This document shows, in pieces, positions 54,197 to 63,560 of a stretch of 64,000 nucleotides of DNA. The first letter of the stretch is position 1, and every line of letters begins with the position of its first letter. The stretch is taken from contig JAQMWT010000074.1 in assembly GCA_029834535.1 (NCBI GenBank), positions 148,980 through 212,979 on the forward strand. The letters are read 5' to 3'. The notes below the pieces were generated by a model, which was given only the letters and a program-made list of their open reading frames with translations, was not told the DNA's origin and ran no database searches. This stretch comes from Chrysophaeum taylorii. Its lineage: Eukaryota > Sar > Pelagophyceae > Pelagomonadales > Pelagomonadaceae. A program made the translations under genes and the position numbers.

Positions 54197-54402
54197 TGTG
54201 AGGATCTCACTTATACCCCTTTTCTTTCTTTTTCCAGCACCTGTGTGAGGACACCTCACTTACCCCTTTTCTTTCTTTTTCTAGCACCTGTGACAGTAAG
54301 GAAGCTATGACACTTACCCCTGCACCACGTATCCAGTATCCTAACGTGTCTGTCTTTCTTTCTCTTATCGCTAGTGTCTAAGGCCTCATTCCATTCGTCA
54401 CA
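54197..54402 (+). repeat. 3' LTR of copia element 1
   Basis: 206 bp. Longer than the 5' LTR because its first 47 bp (TGTGAGGATCTCACTTA...) are tandemly duplicated from 54244, and a TCTTTC stretch is expanded. It ends CATTCCATTCGTCACA. The ATG of the next gene lies 51 bp beyond it. Confidence 0.85.
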
Positions 54403-54453
54403 AAAAGGGTTGACTCCACCACCGAGGTCTAGTGGTGTGGTGAGAGGGTAAGG

Positions 54454-55671
54454 ATGTTATTCGGAGTACTGGCCGCCGCAACCGCCGCCGCCTTGGGCTC
54501 TGCAGCAGCAGCAGCAGCAGCGGAAGATATCGATACGGTCGAAGCGCTCGAAGAGCTGGAGATGGTTGCCGTGAACTTTTACGTCGATTGGTGCGAGCAC
54601 TGCCGGAAATCGCAGTTCGAAAGTGTTCGGAGTATGATTCCCAAGGCCAAGACGAAGGCACCCCATGTTCTTTCGCATTACCACATCACGCAGTTTCCGT
54701 CGTTTCGTTTGATGAGTTATGGCGAAATTTTGGCGTCCTACGATGGTCCCTACGACACCGAATCCCTCGAATACTGGCTCTCGAATTTCCGAATATTGAA
54801 AAATTGGACGTCGACTCGAGAATTCTTGGAATTGGAAGGACCGAAATTGATGGGCATTCGCGCCGGCGCCGAGCTCGTGACGATGGGCGTTCCCTTCGCC
54901 TACGGCGCCCCCGAATTCGTTCCGTTCGACGTCGATGGCCCGGGCGTTATCGTTTTCTCGGGCGAACCGGTTTGGATTCCGGGAGAATCGCCAAATCTAA
55001 GAGACAGAGTCGCGAGAGCCCTAGCCCCGCCCGTCACAACCTACGACTCGACGTTCCGAGCCTACGAAGCCGAAACCCACGCGCTATGGATCGGAACGGA
55101 ATCCGACGCGTTCGTCGAAGCGGCGATAGATACGAAAGATTTCAGATCCGTTTATATCTCTTCGCGCCACCAGCGTCTCGTCGACAGGTTTGGCGAAGGC
55201 TTGAGGATAATTCGGAGGAATTCTGTCTACAAGACCGATGTTTCTACGACAAGAGAAGACATATTGCGTTTTTACGACGATTTTAGGCACGGAAGATTGG
55301 AGCCGTCGACGACGTCCGAACCAGACTACCGCGCCCCGTTCGAACCAGGAAAAACCTGGCGATTAACAGGCGACGGTCTCCGTCGCGTCAACAGCTCGCG
55401 GGACATCTTTGTCGCCTTCGAAGCGCCCTGGTGCGCGCACTCGCGCGCCCTCGAATCGTCCTGGGACCGCCTCGCTCGCGTATTTGCCGAAACCGACGCG
55501 GCGATCGCGCGAATCGACGCCACCAAAAACGACGTCCCCGGCCTCGAAATCTCCGCCTTTCCTGCCCTCTACCTCTTCCGAAAGCACCAGCCCCCGGAGC
55601 TCTACGTCGGCGACCGCTCTTTCGACGCTCTCCTTGATTTCCTCAAAGCCAGACTCGGCTCCGACGTCTAG
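54454..55671 (+). CDS. Protein disulfide isomerase-like protein (CEHC and CAHS thioredoxin domains)
   Basis: 405 residues with an N-terminal signal peptide (MLFGVLAAATAAALGSAAAA) ending in an alanine run coded by a GCA microsatellite. The first thioredoxin domain has VNFYVDWCEHC (active site 47-50) and a cis-Pro region QFPSFRL near 80-86. A long middle part without cysteine motifs fits PDI b and b' domains. The linker YDDFRHGRLEP...SEP matches the typical 'DF..GKLKP...SEP' of PDI. The second thioredoxin domain has FEAPWCAHS (326-330) and AFPALYLF. Its second active-site Cys is Ser (CAHS), so it could form mixed disulfides but not catalyse full oxidation. The a-b-b'-a' layout and family role, oxidation and isomerisation of disulfides in the ER, fit, but the C-terminus GSDV is not a KDEL-type retention signal. 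A copia LTR ends 51 bp upstream. Confidence 0.85.
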   Translation: MLFGVLAAATAAALGSAAAAAAAEDIDTVEALEELEMVAVNFYVDWCEHCRKSQFESVRSMIPKAKTKAPHVLSHYHITQFPSFRLMSYGEILASYDGPYDTESLEYWLSNFRILKNWTSTREFLELEGPKLMGIRAGAELVTMGVPFAYGAPEFVPFDVDGPGVIVFSGEPVWIPGESPNLRDRVARALAPPVTTYDSTFRAYEAETHALWIGTESDAFVEAAIDTKDFRSVYISSRHQRLVDRFGEGLRIIRRNSVYKTDVSTTREDILRFYDDFRHGRLEPSTTSEPDYRAPFEPGKTWRLTGDGLRRVNSSRDIFVAFEAPWCAHSRALESSWDRLARVFAETDAAIARIDATKNDVPGLEISAFPALYLFRKHQPPELYVGDRSFDALLDFLKARLGSDV

Positions 55672-56309
55672 TATTCCATCCAAACCGCGAGACTTGCATT
55701 CGTAGAAAGAGAGATTGGCCTCCCTTCTTTTTGGCAAGACGCGCTGGCTGGCGGCAACCACCGCACGGTTGGGGGGGGGGGCGGTGCCAGGCGCCGGCGC
55801 CGGCGCCTTCCTCGAGCGCGTCTCTTTTTTTTTTTCCCCGGCGGCAAAAACGGACCCCGGTCTCGCCTGGCCCAACAACCTCATTTCCCCCACCCGACAC
55901 ACACTCTCTCTCTCGAGGTTCTGTTCGCCTCGCGCTGCGCGTCCCCTTTTGTAGTAGTAAACGGCGGCAGCTGGACGAGGTCAGCTTCCAGCGGCCTCAA
56001 GAAGAACGACAACGACCGCTTCTTCTACAAGCAGCAAAGGCAGCGCCATTCCGGGACTTTCGCGAGTCCGGCATCGTTCACCATGGCGGCCTGGATCAAG
56101 CTCGAGAAGAAGAACGTCGCGGCCTGTTCCGCTTCAGAGCCCGGGCTCTAGCTCGACGACTTTATTCCCCGGGTCGATCGCGCTGCAGACCCGACCTTGA
56201 GGCTGTTTGTTGGTGGTGCCGCAAAGAATATTCGGAGTTGGGCCTCGCCGGCTCGAGAAGGTCAAGAAGCATTATGCCACCGCCGCGGACGCTCAAAGAG
56301 GATCCTAAC
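55672..56309. other. Intergenic, no gene seen
   Basis: It contains a G run (55770-55780), a GGCGCC run (about 55790-55808) and a T run (55826-55836). Frames overlapping the 3' end of the PDI gene are shadows of it. Confidence 0.4.
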
Positions 56310-57749
56310 TACTAATCGACAGATGTTTGTTTGTTTGTTTGTCTGTCTTTAAATGTCGACTGCTAAGAGGGGGGGGTGCGTGTGGGGAGCATGAAGGATG
56401 TGGGTGGGTTTGTGGGGTATGAGGGATGTGCCTGACGGGCGGAGATAAGTACGCGGGACCTAGTCGGGGTCATCGCCGAGGCGTGGGGCAGGCGAAGAAA
56501 GGACCAAGGGCCCCGCCTTGGTAGGTCGTACGCATGCTGCCGCCGGACATATGTGCGACGAAGGGTGACGTCCTGCTGGGATCGGGCGGCCCGGGCGGGG
56601 TTCCCCGAGGCGGCGACATGGGTGAGGGCGGTGAGGGCACAGCGAGCCCGGCCTAATGCGTTGGCGATCCCCCACTCACGGTAGATGCGGCGAGTTTGGG
56701 CCGCCTTTGCCTCTGTGAAGTTGGCGCAGCCGCTTGTCACCCAGGTTCGCGCAGCGATGCGCTCTGCGCATGTTTGGGTTTGTTTGTCTGTCTTTAACTT
56801 GTTTTGTTTGTCTGTCCCTCGATTTAGGGTAAGGGTCAGGTAGACGCGCGAGGCAGACATTGATCCTCCAAGCCGTCTACGGCGACCTCGCAGACTGTTT
56901 CCACGACCCGCGGCGGCTCTTTTAGCCAGCGCGCCATTCTCACGCCCCGTCGAAACGATGTTGTCGATGCTGATAACGCGCGCATGACCGCGGCCTTTTT
57001 TTCCCGGAGACGAGGCGTCGGAGTTCTTTTCGGCCGACTAGGTTGGGTCGGAAGACGACGCCTCGCTCTTTACAGTCGAGTTTTCGGGAACTCCCTGACA
57101 ACCAACGGCATGCTGACTTTGATCGCGAGCTTAAAGTCTTCGCAACCTCGACCCGTCGCACGGCCACTGCAACGGTACCAGATACATGATCGATCGGGTC
57201 GTTGTCACCGAGGCTCCTCCAACCTGTATCCCGTAAGGCCCGCCGACGCCAAACGATCAACAAGAGCCAGGGCCAGACGCCCCGCGAGGTCGGCGTCCTC
57301 TTGCCCAAGCCCGTCTTCTGTCACGTCCAGCTCTACGTGGCTCTCTGTCGATCGGCAACCCCGAGAATATGCTCTTCTGAGTCGACGACTCCACCCTACC
57401 CCACACGTGCTGCGCAATACCGATAAGTCCCCTCCCGGCGTCTACACGCGCACTGTAAGTGAACTTACTGGGACCAGGTGAACTTACTGGGGTCTGAGAT
57501 TGGGACTAGGTGGTTATAGTGACCAGGTGAACTTACTGAGATCCAGTGAACTTACTGGGGTTTTTAGAGTAAACTCAAAGGTTAGCGGCGTGTGTGGATC
57601 AAAGCAGCTTCGATTGGCGAGAGTGAGAGGGACGAGTTCAAAGGAGAGGGGTGAGTGGATGTGAGCACGACTGTGCTTACGCCGAATTTACTGGGGTTAG
57701 AGATTGGGACTAGGTGAACTTACTGGCGAACTTACTGGCCTGCACTTGT
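56310..57749 (+). mobile_element. Helitron-type element fragment, copy 4
   Basis: It begins with the module CTACTAATCGACAGATGTTT and TTTAAATGTCGACTGCTAAG (56310-56370). A segment near-identical to 45040-45235 follows (56415-56620). The helicase stub starts about 56870: AILTPRR block near 56940, NKSQGQTPREVGVLLPKPVF near 57260, LYVALC near 57335. It ends VYTRTV and runs into the GTGAACTTACTGG tail, finishing GCACTTGT at 57749. A minus-strand frame across the 5' part (56860-56363, 165 codons) has protein-like pieces (EAKAAQTRRIYREWGIANAL) but no recognised family. Confidence 0.65.
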
Positions 57750-58009
57750 CTATTATTATTTAAAGATTCCAACTACCCAAGATCATCCTACTCGGCGGCA
57801 AGCTCAGGAGGAGCAATTTTCCCCCATAAATATTGTGCCAGCCTGATCCTTACCCTGACTGATTCTTCGGTTGGGGCGACATGCATATTATTATCGAGGG
57901 TGGGTGAGCTGACGTGGCGGCGGCGGTTCAAAACCTAACCCCTCCCAACGGATTATTTATCAGTCGTTTTTTAGGACCTAGATCGACGACGACGACGACG
58001 ACTTGTGCT
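57750..58009. other. Short intergenic stretch
   Basis: AT-richer flank of the element, with a CGA run (57983-57999). No gene. Confidence 0.4.
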
Positions 58010-58740
58010 GCGGATGGTGATAGATATGAACGCGCTCGCGCTTCTCGACGACGGCAATGTGAGGACGACGAAGCCGAAGAGCTCGAGAAGAAGCGCGCGG
58101 TGCGACGAGAGAAAGTCGAGGCGAAGGTGGAGTGGGTCTGGTTTCTCGAGAGTACTTCGGAGGCCGCCCTCGAGGTGGGTGCTGGCTCGGGAAGAAGGCA
58201 TCAGAACGCACCTCGTCGAAATCTCTAAAATCGGCGTCGAGCAGCGCCAGCTCCCGGTGCCGTCGGCAAACTACGATCCTTCGATCTCGACGAGAACGTC
58301 CGGTTGCCTCCGTCGCCAGATGCGACGGGAACCGATGAGGAGCTGCTAGAATTCGTCGCGCTCGGCGCCATCGATCGGTTTGTCTCCTCGGTACGCGAAG
58401 GTCTCGAGCGTAGCGTCTGCGACGTCGCGACTTTTTACGCCGGCCAGTCCGCAGCAGCAGAAAGGGTGTTATTGGAACGAGGTGACGCGAGATCCGAAGC
58501 AGCTTACGCCGGTTATCTCGAGAGGCTGCTGGTCGCCAACGAGTGTCCTTTGGGCGAGTTGATGTGCTTCAACGCGGCCCGAAAACTCAAAGTCCTCGAG
58601 CGAGCGGGCGCGCTCTAAGGGGTGTCCCTGGGATTCCGTTACGTGCTTCGGCTTACTCCGGTCACCTCGAAGTCCTCCAGTGGGCGCGCTTGGCTTGGCG
58701 CCGTGGGACGTGACTGACACAACCAGCTCAGCGCGTCGTC
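58010..58740 (+). pseudogene. Ankyrin-repeat pseudogene of the CPWD type
   Basis: A charged coiled-coil-like start (EDDEAEELEKKRAVRREKVE near 58050) and a helical part (58304-58618) lead into ankyrin pieces in three frames: NECPLGELMCFNAARKLKVL near 58540, GCPWDSVTCF near 58622, GHLEVLQWARLA near 58660 and PWDVTD near 58705. The pattern GCPWD..TC....GHLEVLQWAR is a known ankyrin style of algal and protist gene families. A stop at 58616-58618 and at least two frameshifts show decay. This style differs from the two intact ankyrin genes in the window. Confidence 0.6.
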
Positions 58741-59444
58741 GACACAATTTGTCCCGAACCTTGTTCCTTCCGGGTCTCGACCGTGTTCCCGGCGGGCGAC
58801 CAGGTACCGTCACCTATACCTACTCTCGCGTGGATTGCAGAGGGGTCGTCTCGCACATCTAGTTTCGCGAGCATGCCGGACACCACGAGCCAGACCAAGG
58901 ACACGGCCCGGAGCAGCTCGTACTCGAGTTTGCTGAGGCTCGGCGACAGCGGGCCAACGACACCACCGTCTCGGAGTTGGTCGGCGGGCTTAAGAGCGCG
59001 GAGCTCGTGGCCCTAAAGGAATCCCACTATATGGCTCGAAGAAGAAGAGATGCCCGGGCACCACTTCGGGGTCCTCGGCGGCTGGCGCGGTTGTCCGAGA
59101 GGACGACGACGGGTCCTCGCGCAGGTCCTCGTCCAGGAGGAGCCTCATCCGGTCGAGGAAGGACGTTTCGACAGGATGTCGTGCGAGCTGAAACTCGAAT
59201 TCCTCGCAGATATTGCTCTCTCTCTCGAATAAGCTCGGTCGAGGCTCTCCGTGATGATCTCTGGCGCCCGGCGATGATGTATCTGGATGCCGAAACCGCC
59301 GAGCCAAACAGCGATATTGTAATCGCGCTTGATGGTGGCCCGCCGCGGACTGCGTCTCGGCCCTTTCTTTCCAAACAGAAAAAGTCTACTACGGTCCACG
59401 CGCGCACCCGAAGAGCGAGAGAGAGAGGAAGAAAGCGATATGTT
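58741..59444. other. Intergenic, weak coding remnants
   Basis: Plus-strand pieces such as EQLVLEFAEARRQRANDTTV near 58905 and MSCELKLEFLADIALSLE near 59175 look helical but sit in short, separate frames. They may be further remains of the pseudogene upstream. No family recognised. Confidence 0.35.
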
Positions 59445-60725
59445 TTAGATAGTGATGGGCGAAACGTCGAGGAAGGAGGGGGATAAGGTCGCTTTGAGGT
59501 CGGGGTTAACGTAGAGGGAATTGGAGGCGAGGGAGGCGTAGAGCGCGGCCTCGGGGAATCCAGTTTGGACCGCCAAGTGGCGCGCGGCGTGGACGTGGAC
59601 GAGGTCGTCGTCGAAGGAAGAGGAGAGGTGGTACGCGACGACGGTGCCTCCTAACTTAGAAATCAGCCTTCCCACGACTTTGTCGCCGTCCCCGAGGACC
59701 CGGACGCGCTGAATTTTAGGGTTTGACTCGACGAGAGCGACGACGCTGTCCAGAAATTGGACATCAAAACTCGCGACACACACGAGAATGACGTCGTCGC
59801 GCGCGTAGACGGACTTGAACGGATGGCGAGACGGGCGAGCTTGGACAATTTTTCGGAGGAGATTGGGACACGGACGGCCGTCGCAGCGTTTGCTGGTTAA
59901 GCGCCCGTACTTCTCCATGAGCGAGGAAGGCCCTCTCGTAGTAGTAGTAGTAGTGGCTGGTCCTCCGTAGACGTCCGAGCGGAGGAAGAGAACTTCGGAG
60001 CAATGAGCGCAAAACGGATTGTCGTTTCTGTCTGCTAATTTCAAATTTTTCAAATTTTCAAAAAGTTCGGGCAAAAATATATCCTGGAAATGCGGCACGA
60101 CGGCGCGGTCGTGGGCGGGCACAAAGCCCGGAGCTTCGTACCGCGCGTGCGTGACGCCGTGCAATTCTACCGAAATTTGGGGCGGCGGGGCGTCGCCCAT
60201 ATTCTCGAGCGCGGCGTACTCCCACCCTTCGATGTCCATCTTCAGCGCCGCGATCACCCCTGGCTCGGTCCCGTTGACCATCGCCGCCATCGTCTCGTAC
60301 CGCACGTACAATCCCCGATCCTCTTCACCCAAGCACACTCGATGGAAATAGAATCTTCTGGATTGCTCGAGAAATTCCGGGACTTGGGGGGTAATCGTAC
60401 AGTCGAAAGTGTGAACGCGGCACGCCGTCTCCCGGATAACGGCCTCCTCGTAGATGTACGAGTTCCGGCTCCCCACGGAGATCACGACGCAATCCGCACC
60501 TTCCGCATACCTCGGCGACGATGGATCCGTCGAAGGAATGAGGTCCAAGCAGGTCCGTTTCGTATCGTCGCCCGATCCAAGTTCGACGAGGCCGCAGGAG
60601 GCCGGAACATCGACGAGATACCGCGCGAGCACGCCAAAGTACCGGTCGTGCCGCGCGTGGATCTTCGGCTCTGTCGCGAGTCGCGCGGTGACGCGGCTCA
60701 CCAGGACGATTAATAATGACCTCAT
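59445..60725 (-). CDS. FkbM-type methyltransferase with an unassigned C-terminal domain
   Basis: 426 residues, starting MRSLLIVLVSRVTARLATEP, a signal peptide or signal anchor, so a lumenal location is likely. Residues 76-250 look like a METTL24/FkbM-type SAM-dependent methyltransferase: ADCVVISVGSRNSYIYEEAV (77-96, glycine motif I), HTFDCT (acidic residue after strand 2), LKMDIEGWEYAAL (161-173, the hallmark motif) and PQISVELHG. An NGT sequon lies at 151. After a Thr run (about 258-263, coded by an ACT repeat), residues 265-426 form a second part (VILVCVASFDVQFLDSVVAL, RVRVLGDGDKVVGRLISKL) that looks like an alternating alpha/beta fold but that I cannot assign. Substrate unknown; FkbM relatives methylate sugar or other hydroxyls. 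A copia LTR begins 125 bp upstream, pointing away. Confidence 0.8.
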   Translation of the reverse strand: MRSLLIVLVSRVTARLATEPKIHARHDRYFGVLARYLVDVPASCGLVELGSGDDTKRTCLDLIPSTDPSSPRYAEGADCVVISVGSRNSYIYEEAVIRETACRVHTFDCTITPQVPEFLEQSRRFYFHRVCLGEEDRGLYVRYETMAAMVNGTEPGVIAALKMDIEGWEYAALENMGDAPPPQISVELHGVTHARYEAPGFVPAHDRAVVPHFQDIFLPELFENLKNLKLADRNDNPFCAHCSEVLFLRSDVYGGPATTTTTTRGPSSLMEKYGRLTSKRCDGRPCPNLLRKIVQARPSRHPFKSVYARDDVILVCVASFDVQFLDSVVALVESNPKIQRVRVLGDGDKVVGRLISKLGGTVVAYHLSSSFDDDLVHVHAARHLAVQTGFPEAALYASLASNSLYVNPDLKATLSPSFLDVSPITI

Positions 60726-60849
60726 ATCATAAAATACTATATATTATTATTATTATTATTATTATTACTGGTCACAAGCCACGACACTAGACCTTATTGT
60801 TCCGTTGATGGGGTTCAGTAGTAGTAGAATTATTTATTATTTATTACTC
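60726..60849. other. Short region between FkbM-type gene and copia LTR, ATT microsatellite
   Basis: An ATT run occupies about 60741-60768, 16 bp upstream of the minus-strand start codon. Any promoter of that gene must lie here or inside the LTR. Confidence 0.5.
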
Positions 60850-60953
60850 TGAGGAAGCTATGACACCTACCCCTGCACCACGTATCCAGTATAATCCCGA
60901 CGTCATTCTCTTATCGCTAGTCTGTCTAACGCCTCATTATTCCAGTTGTCACA
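60850..60953 (+). repeat. 5' LTR (shortened) of copia element 2
   Basis: About 104 bp, from TGAGGAAGCTATGACACC to GTTGTCACA. Compared with element 1 it lacks the first part with the TCACTTACCCCTTTT tract. The true left boundary is therefore uncertain. Confidence 0.7.
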
Positions 60954-61592
60954 TGGGAGAGGTGCTCGTTCGTTTCGATCGAACGTGTGCTTGACTTCAC
61001 GGCGACTCCTTAAATCGGCTTCATTGCTACGTGTTCGGTTCGTTGTCGTCTATCATGTCCTCGATCGAAATTCAAGCTAGCAAGCTTTTTTGCAAAAACT
61101 CGATGCTTTTTTCAGTGGTGAGCGACATCTTTTTTTTTTCACCAATGGACCCGGCGCCTGGAAAACATGATCATTTCCACCGGTGATCGCATTATCTTGA
61201 CCAACGACACTTGGACTAGCATTTCCGCCTCTGGCTGCTCTGAAGAAGAAGAATTTGGTCTTAAGCAGCAACGCTGGTACTCTGCACTCTTCGTGGCGCT
61301 ATACCAATGCATGATACTGATCGTGCGGATATCCGTGAAAACCGCGATATGAACTTCACGCGGTTTTTTTTACAAGCGCATTACGGATGTTTACATGGGC
61401 CATGGAGATCGTGTCGCTCAGTCTGCAATTGCTTCTTCACTGCATTCCTTGGTGTGCAACAATATCGATGAACTTGAGTCTTTTCTTAACAAGTTAGTTC
61501 ATCACTGGTGTTCAAGTTGCTCGGCATCATCAAGATTTCTTCCCTGACACACTTGCAATTGCTTCAGACGAAAGAAAATCCCCGACTCGATC

Positions 61593-63056
61593 TTGTCTAA
61601 GGATCTCATTGCACTTGATCCTAAACTGCGCACATATGATGGTTTCGTTGATCGCCTCCACAGTAAAGTTTTTGATTATCTTCAGACCAAGTCTGCGCTT
61701 GTCCATGCTACGTTCCGTGAAAGTCCCCGTCATCGTGAACGTTGCAACTTTTACGGTCGTACCAACCATCCTTCTGATAAATACCTTCATCGCCTCAATG
61801 CGTTGCGCTCCCAACAACGTTCTAGCCCTCGCCCATCTTTTCGAACATCTTTCCGTAACCGACATTCATCTTCATTTTCCCGTGGTTTCCATCGCAAGCG
61901 CCTACGCCATACTGATCTTTGTCACTTTTGTGGTATTCCTGGCCATCACCAGAAAGATTGTCATAAGCGCCAGCGCTATTTACTCTCACAAGCCACCGCC
62001 CGCCCTCGGCATCAATATCAATACCCACGTCGGTCAACTCCCCAATACCCACCTCGGTCCAATCCCCAATACCCACCTCGGCCCCATCCACCCTTCTACC
62101 AAAATTATCTTTCCGCCCCCATTCCACTCTTGCCTCCATCTCAATCCTCTCCGCCGCTTCTTGCGTTGCCACCCTCGACCACACCCTCTGTCCCGCCTTC
62201 GACCGCTGTCTCCCTTCCTGACCCATCTCTTTCTGCACCCACCTATCCGTCTTTCAATTTCCATCTTCTTTCCATCTCCCCCTCCATTCACCAAGTCCTT
62301 TCCTCCACCAATGCCCTTACCGCTCTGCTCACCGCCCGTGAGCGCGACTACCTTCACAGCACCAACCTTCGTCTCGTTGTCTACGATACAGGTGCCAACG
62401 TCAATCTTTTTAACTCTGCCTCTGGTTTCACTGACCTTGACAATACTCAGCATCACTCCATCACTTCTGCTATCGGCACTGGCTCTGTTTCTGGTTCTGG
62501 CACTGCTCACTTAACGTTCCCTTCAATTGGTCCTCTTGACAATCGTGGTCTTCCTTCTCCTGCACCCACTCTTTCCGCCCCTCATGGCATCCATGTCGCG
62601 TTCCCGCATACCCTCATCTCTCCTGGCCTTGGTGACAAACGGATTCTTTCGGATCATGCCCTTGAGCAAGTTGGTTACGATTGTCACACCATTCAGGCCG
62701 CTGGCCCTGCTCATCCGCAACGTATTTTACGTCATCGCCAAACGCATCACGTTATTCCCCTGCTTCGTCGCTGTGGTCTTCTTTTGATCGTCTGTTGGAT
62801 CGGCAATACGACCGCTGCGCCCTACGCGGACTTCGTTTCGCCTTTTGTGGCATTTTCTTCTTGCCCCCGGGTCCATGACCCTTGTGCGTTTCCCGCTGTG
62901 TCTCAACGCACTCAACTTACCTTCGACCTTTGGCATGCTCGTCTTGGTCACTACAGTCCCTCTTATATCCGCCGATTGTCTTCTCTCGCTGTTGGCGCAC
63001 CGCTTTTCACGAGCTCCGCGTCTCTTTCTTTTTTGTCCTGCTTGTGCTCTCGGTAA
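61593..63056 (+). CDS. Copia gag-protease-pre-integrase reading frame (element 2)
   Basis: A single 487-codon frame within copia element 2. It carries a degenerate first knuckle (CNFYGRTNHPSDKYLH), a canonical CX2CX4HX4C knuckle (CHFCGIPGHHQKDC, residues about 109-122), a long proline/serine linker, a retroviral-type aspartic protease site (YDTGAN, about residue 263) and the GAG-pre-integrase motif (LWHARLGH, about residue 444). The N-terminal part of gag lies upstream in another frame (from 61054), so the true start is lost. The frame ends early where integrase should begin, and integrase continues in a different frame from about 63020. Confidence 0.75.
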   Translation: MSKDLIALDPKLRTYDGFVDRLHSKVFDYLQTKSALVHATFRESPRHRERCNFYGRTNHPSDKYLHRLNALRSQQRSSPRPSFRTSFRNRHSSSFSRGFHRKRLRHTDLCHFCGIPGHHQKDCHKRQRYLLSQATARPRHQYQYPRRSTPQYPPRSNPQYPPRPHPPFYQNYLSAPIPLLPPSQSSPPLLALPPSTTPSVPPSTAVSLPDPSLSAPTYPSFNFHLLSISPSIHQVLSSTNALTALLTARERDYLHSTNLRLVVYDTGANVNLFNSASGFTDLDNTQHHSITSAIGTGSVSGSGTAHLTFPSIGPLDNRGLPSPAPTLSAPHGIHVAFPHTLISPGLGDKRILSDHALEQVGYDCHTIQAAGPAHPQRILRHRQTHHVIPLLRRCGLLLIVCWIGNTTAAPYADFVSPFVAFSSCPRVHDPCAFPAVSQRTQLTFDLWHARLGHYSPSYIRRLSSLAVGAPLFTSSASLSFLSCLCSR

Positions 63057-63560
63057 AATGCATGCTGCGCATGTTGGCCAACGTAAAGCCCATGCTTCCG
63101 CTTCCACTTCGCTTCCTGCCTCCGAGCCTTTGTCTCGTCCACGTGCCGTTGCGCCCTACCTTATTATTCACGCCGCTCTCATGTTTGCAGGCGTCCCATC
63201 CTTCATATATCAAGATCGCGCGATCCTCACGTTTGTCGATGATCATACGCGCCGCCGCGCACGTTACTTTGCTCCACGACACGATGCCCTTACGAACGCT
63301 CGTCAACTCGAACTTTTTCTGTCTACCGTGGTTCGCCCATTCGGATATCGCATTGCCTCTCATCTACACCGATCGTGACCGCTCTCTTATGGGCCAATCG
63401 AAACCTTCTGTCTGGGCAACAACATCGCTCTCAAACGCGCTCCTGCAGCTCAGTCCAAAACTTCACAGGCGCACGCTTTTTCTGGTGTTGTGGAACGCTC
63501 TCATCGCGCAACTGCTGATATTACTCGCACTCTTTGGTACATGCGCACCGTCCACCTAAT
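63020..63560 (+). pseudogene. Copia integrase region, frameshifted (element 2)
   Basis: Following the pre-integrase motif, one plus frame (62845-63378) reads CPACALGKMHAAHVG (the HHCC-type zinc region's CxxC), then AILTFVDDHTRRRARYF (first catalytic Asp context, DDHTR) and FLSTVVRPFGYRIA. Later pieces lie in other frames. The D-D-E core is therefore not in one frame. Confidence 0.65.

Larger units (their letters stand above)
49450..54402 (+). mobile_element. Ty1/copia-type LTR retrotransposon, complete ends, degenerate interior
   Basis: Both LTRs start TGTGAGGA and end in CA. The five bases before the left LTR (49445-49449) and after the right LTR (54403-54407) are both AAAAG, a perfect 5-bp target duplication. 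Interior, in order: a gag-like N-terminus (MSSIEIQASKLSHKLDAF at 49700), a degenerate zinc knuckle (CCKDHHFKGDC near 50410), an unusual tandem-repeat tract (50878-51092), a second knuckle-like piece (HFCRYCSSD near 51920), RT (52600-53286) and RNase H (53640-53825). RT before RNase H with no chromodomain or Ty3-type order supports copia. I find no clear protease or integrase core. Frameshifts, stops and a VVDD in place of the usual Y(V/A)DD box indicate an inactive copy. Confidence 0.9.
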
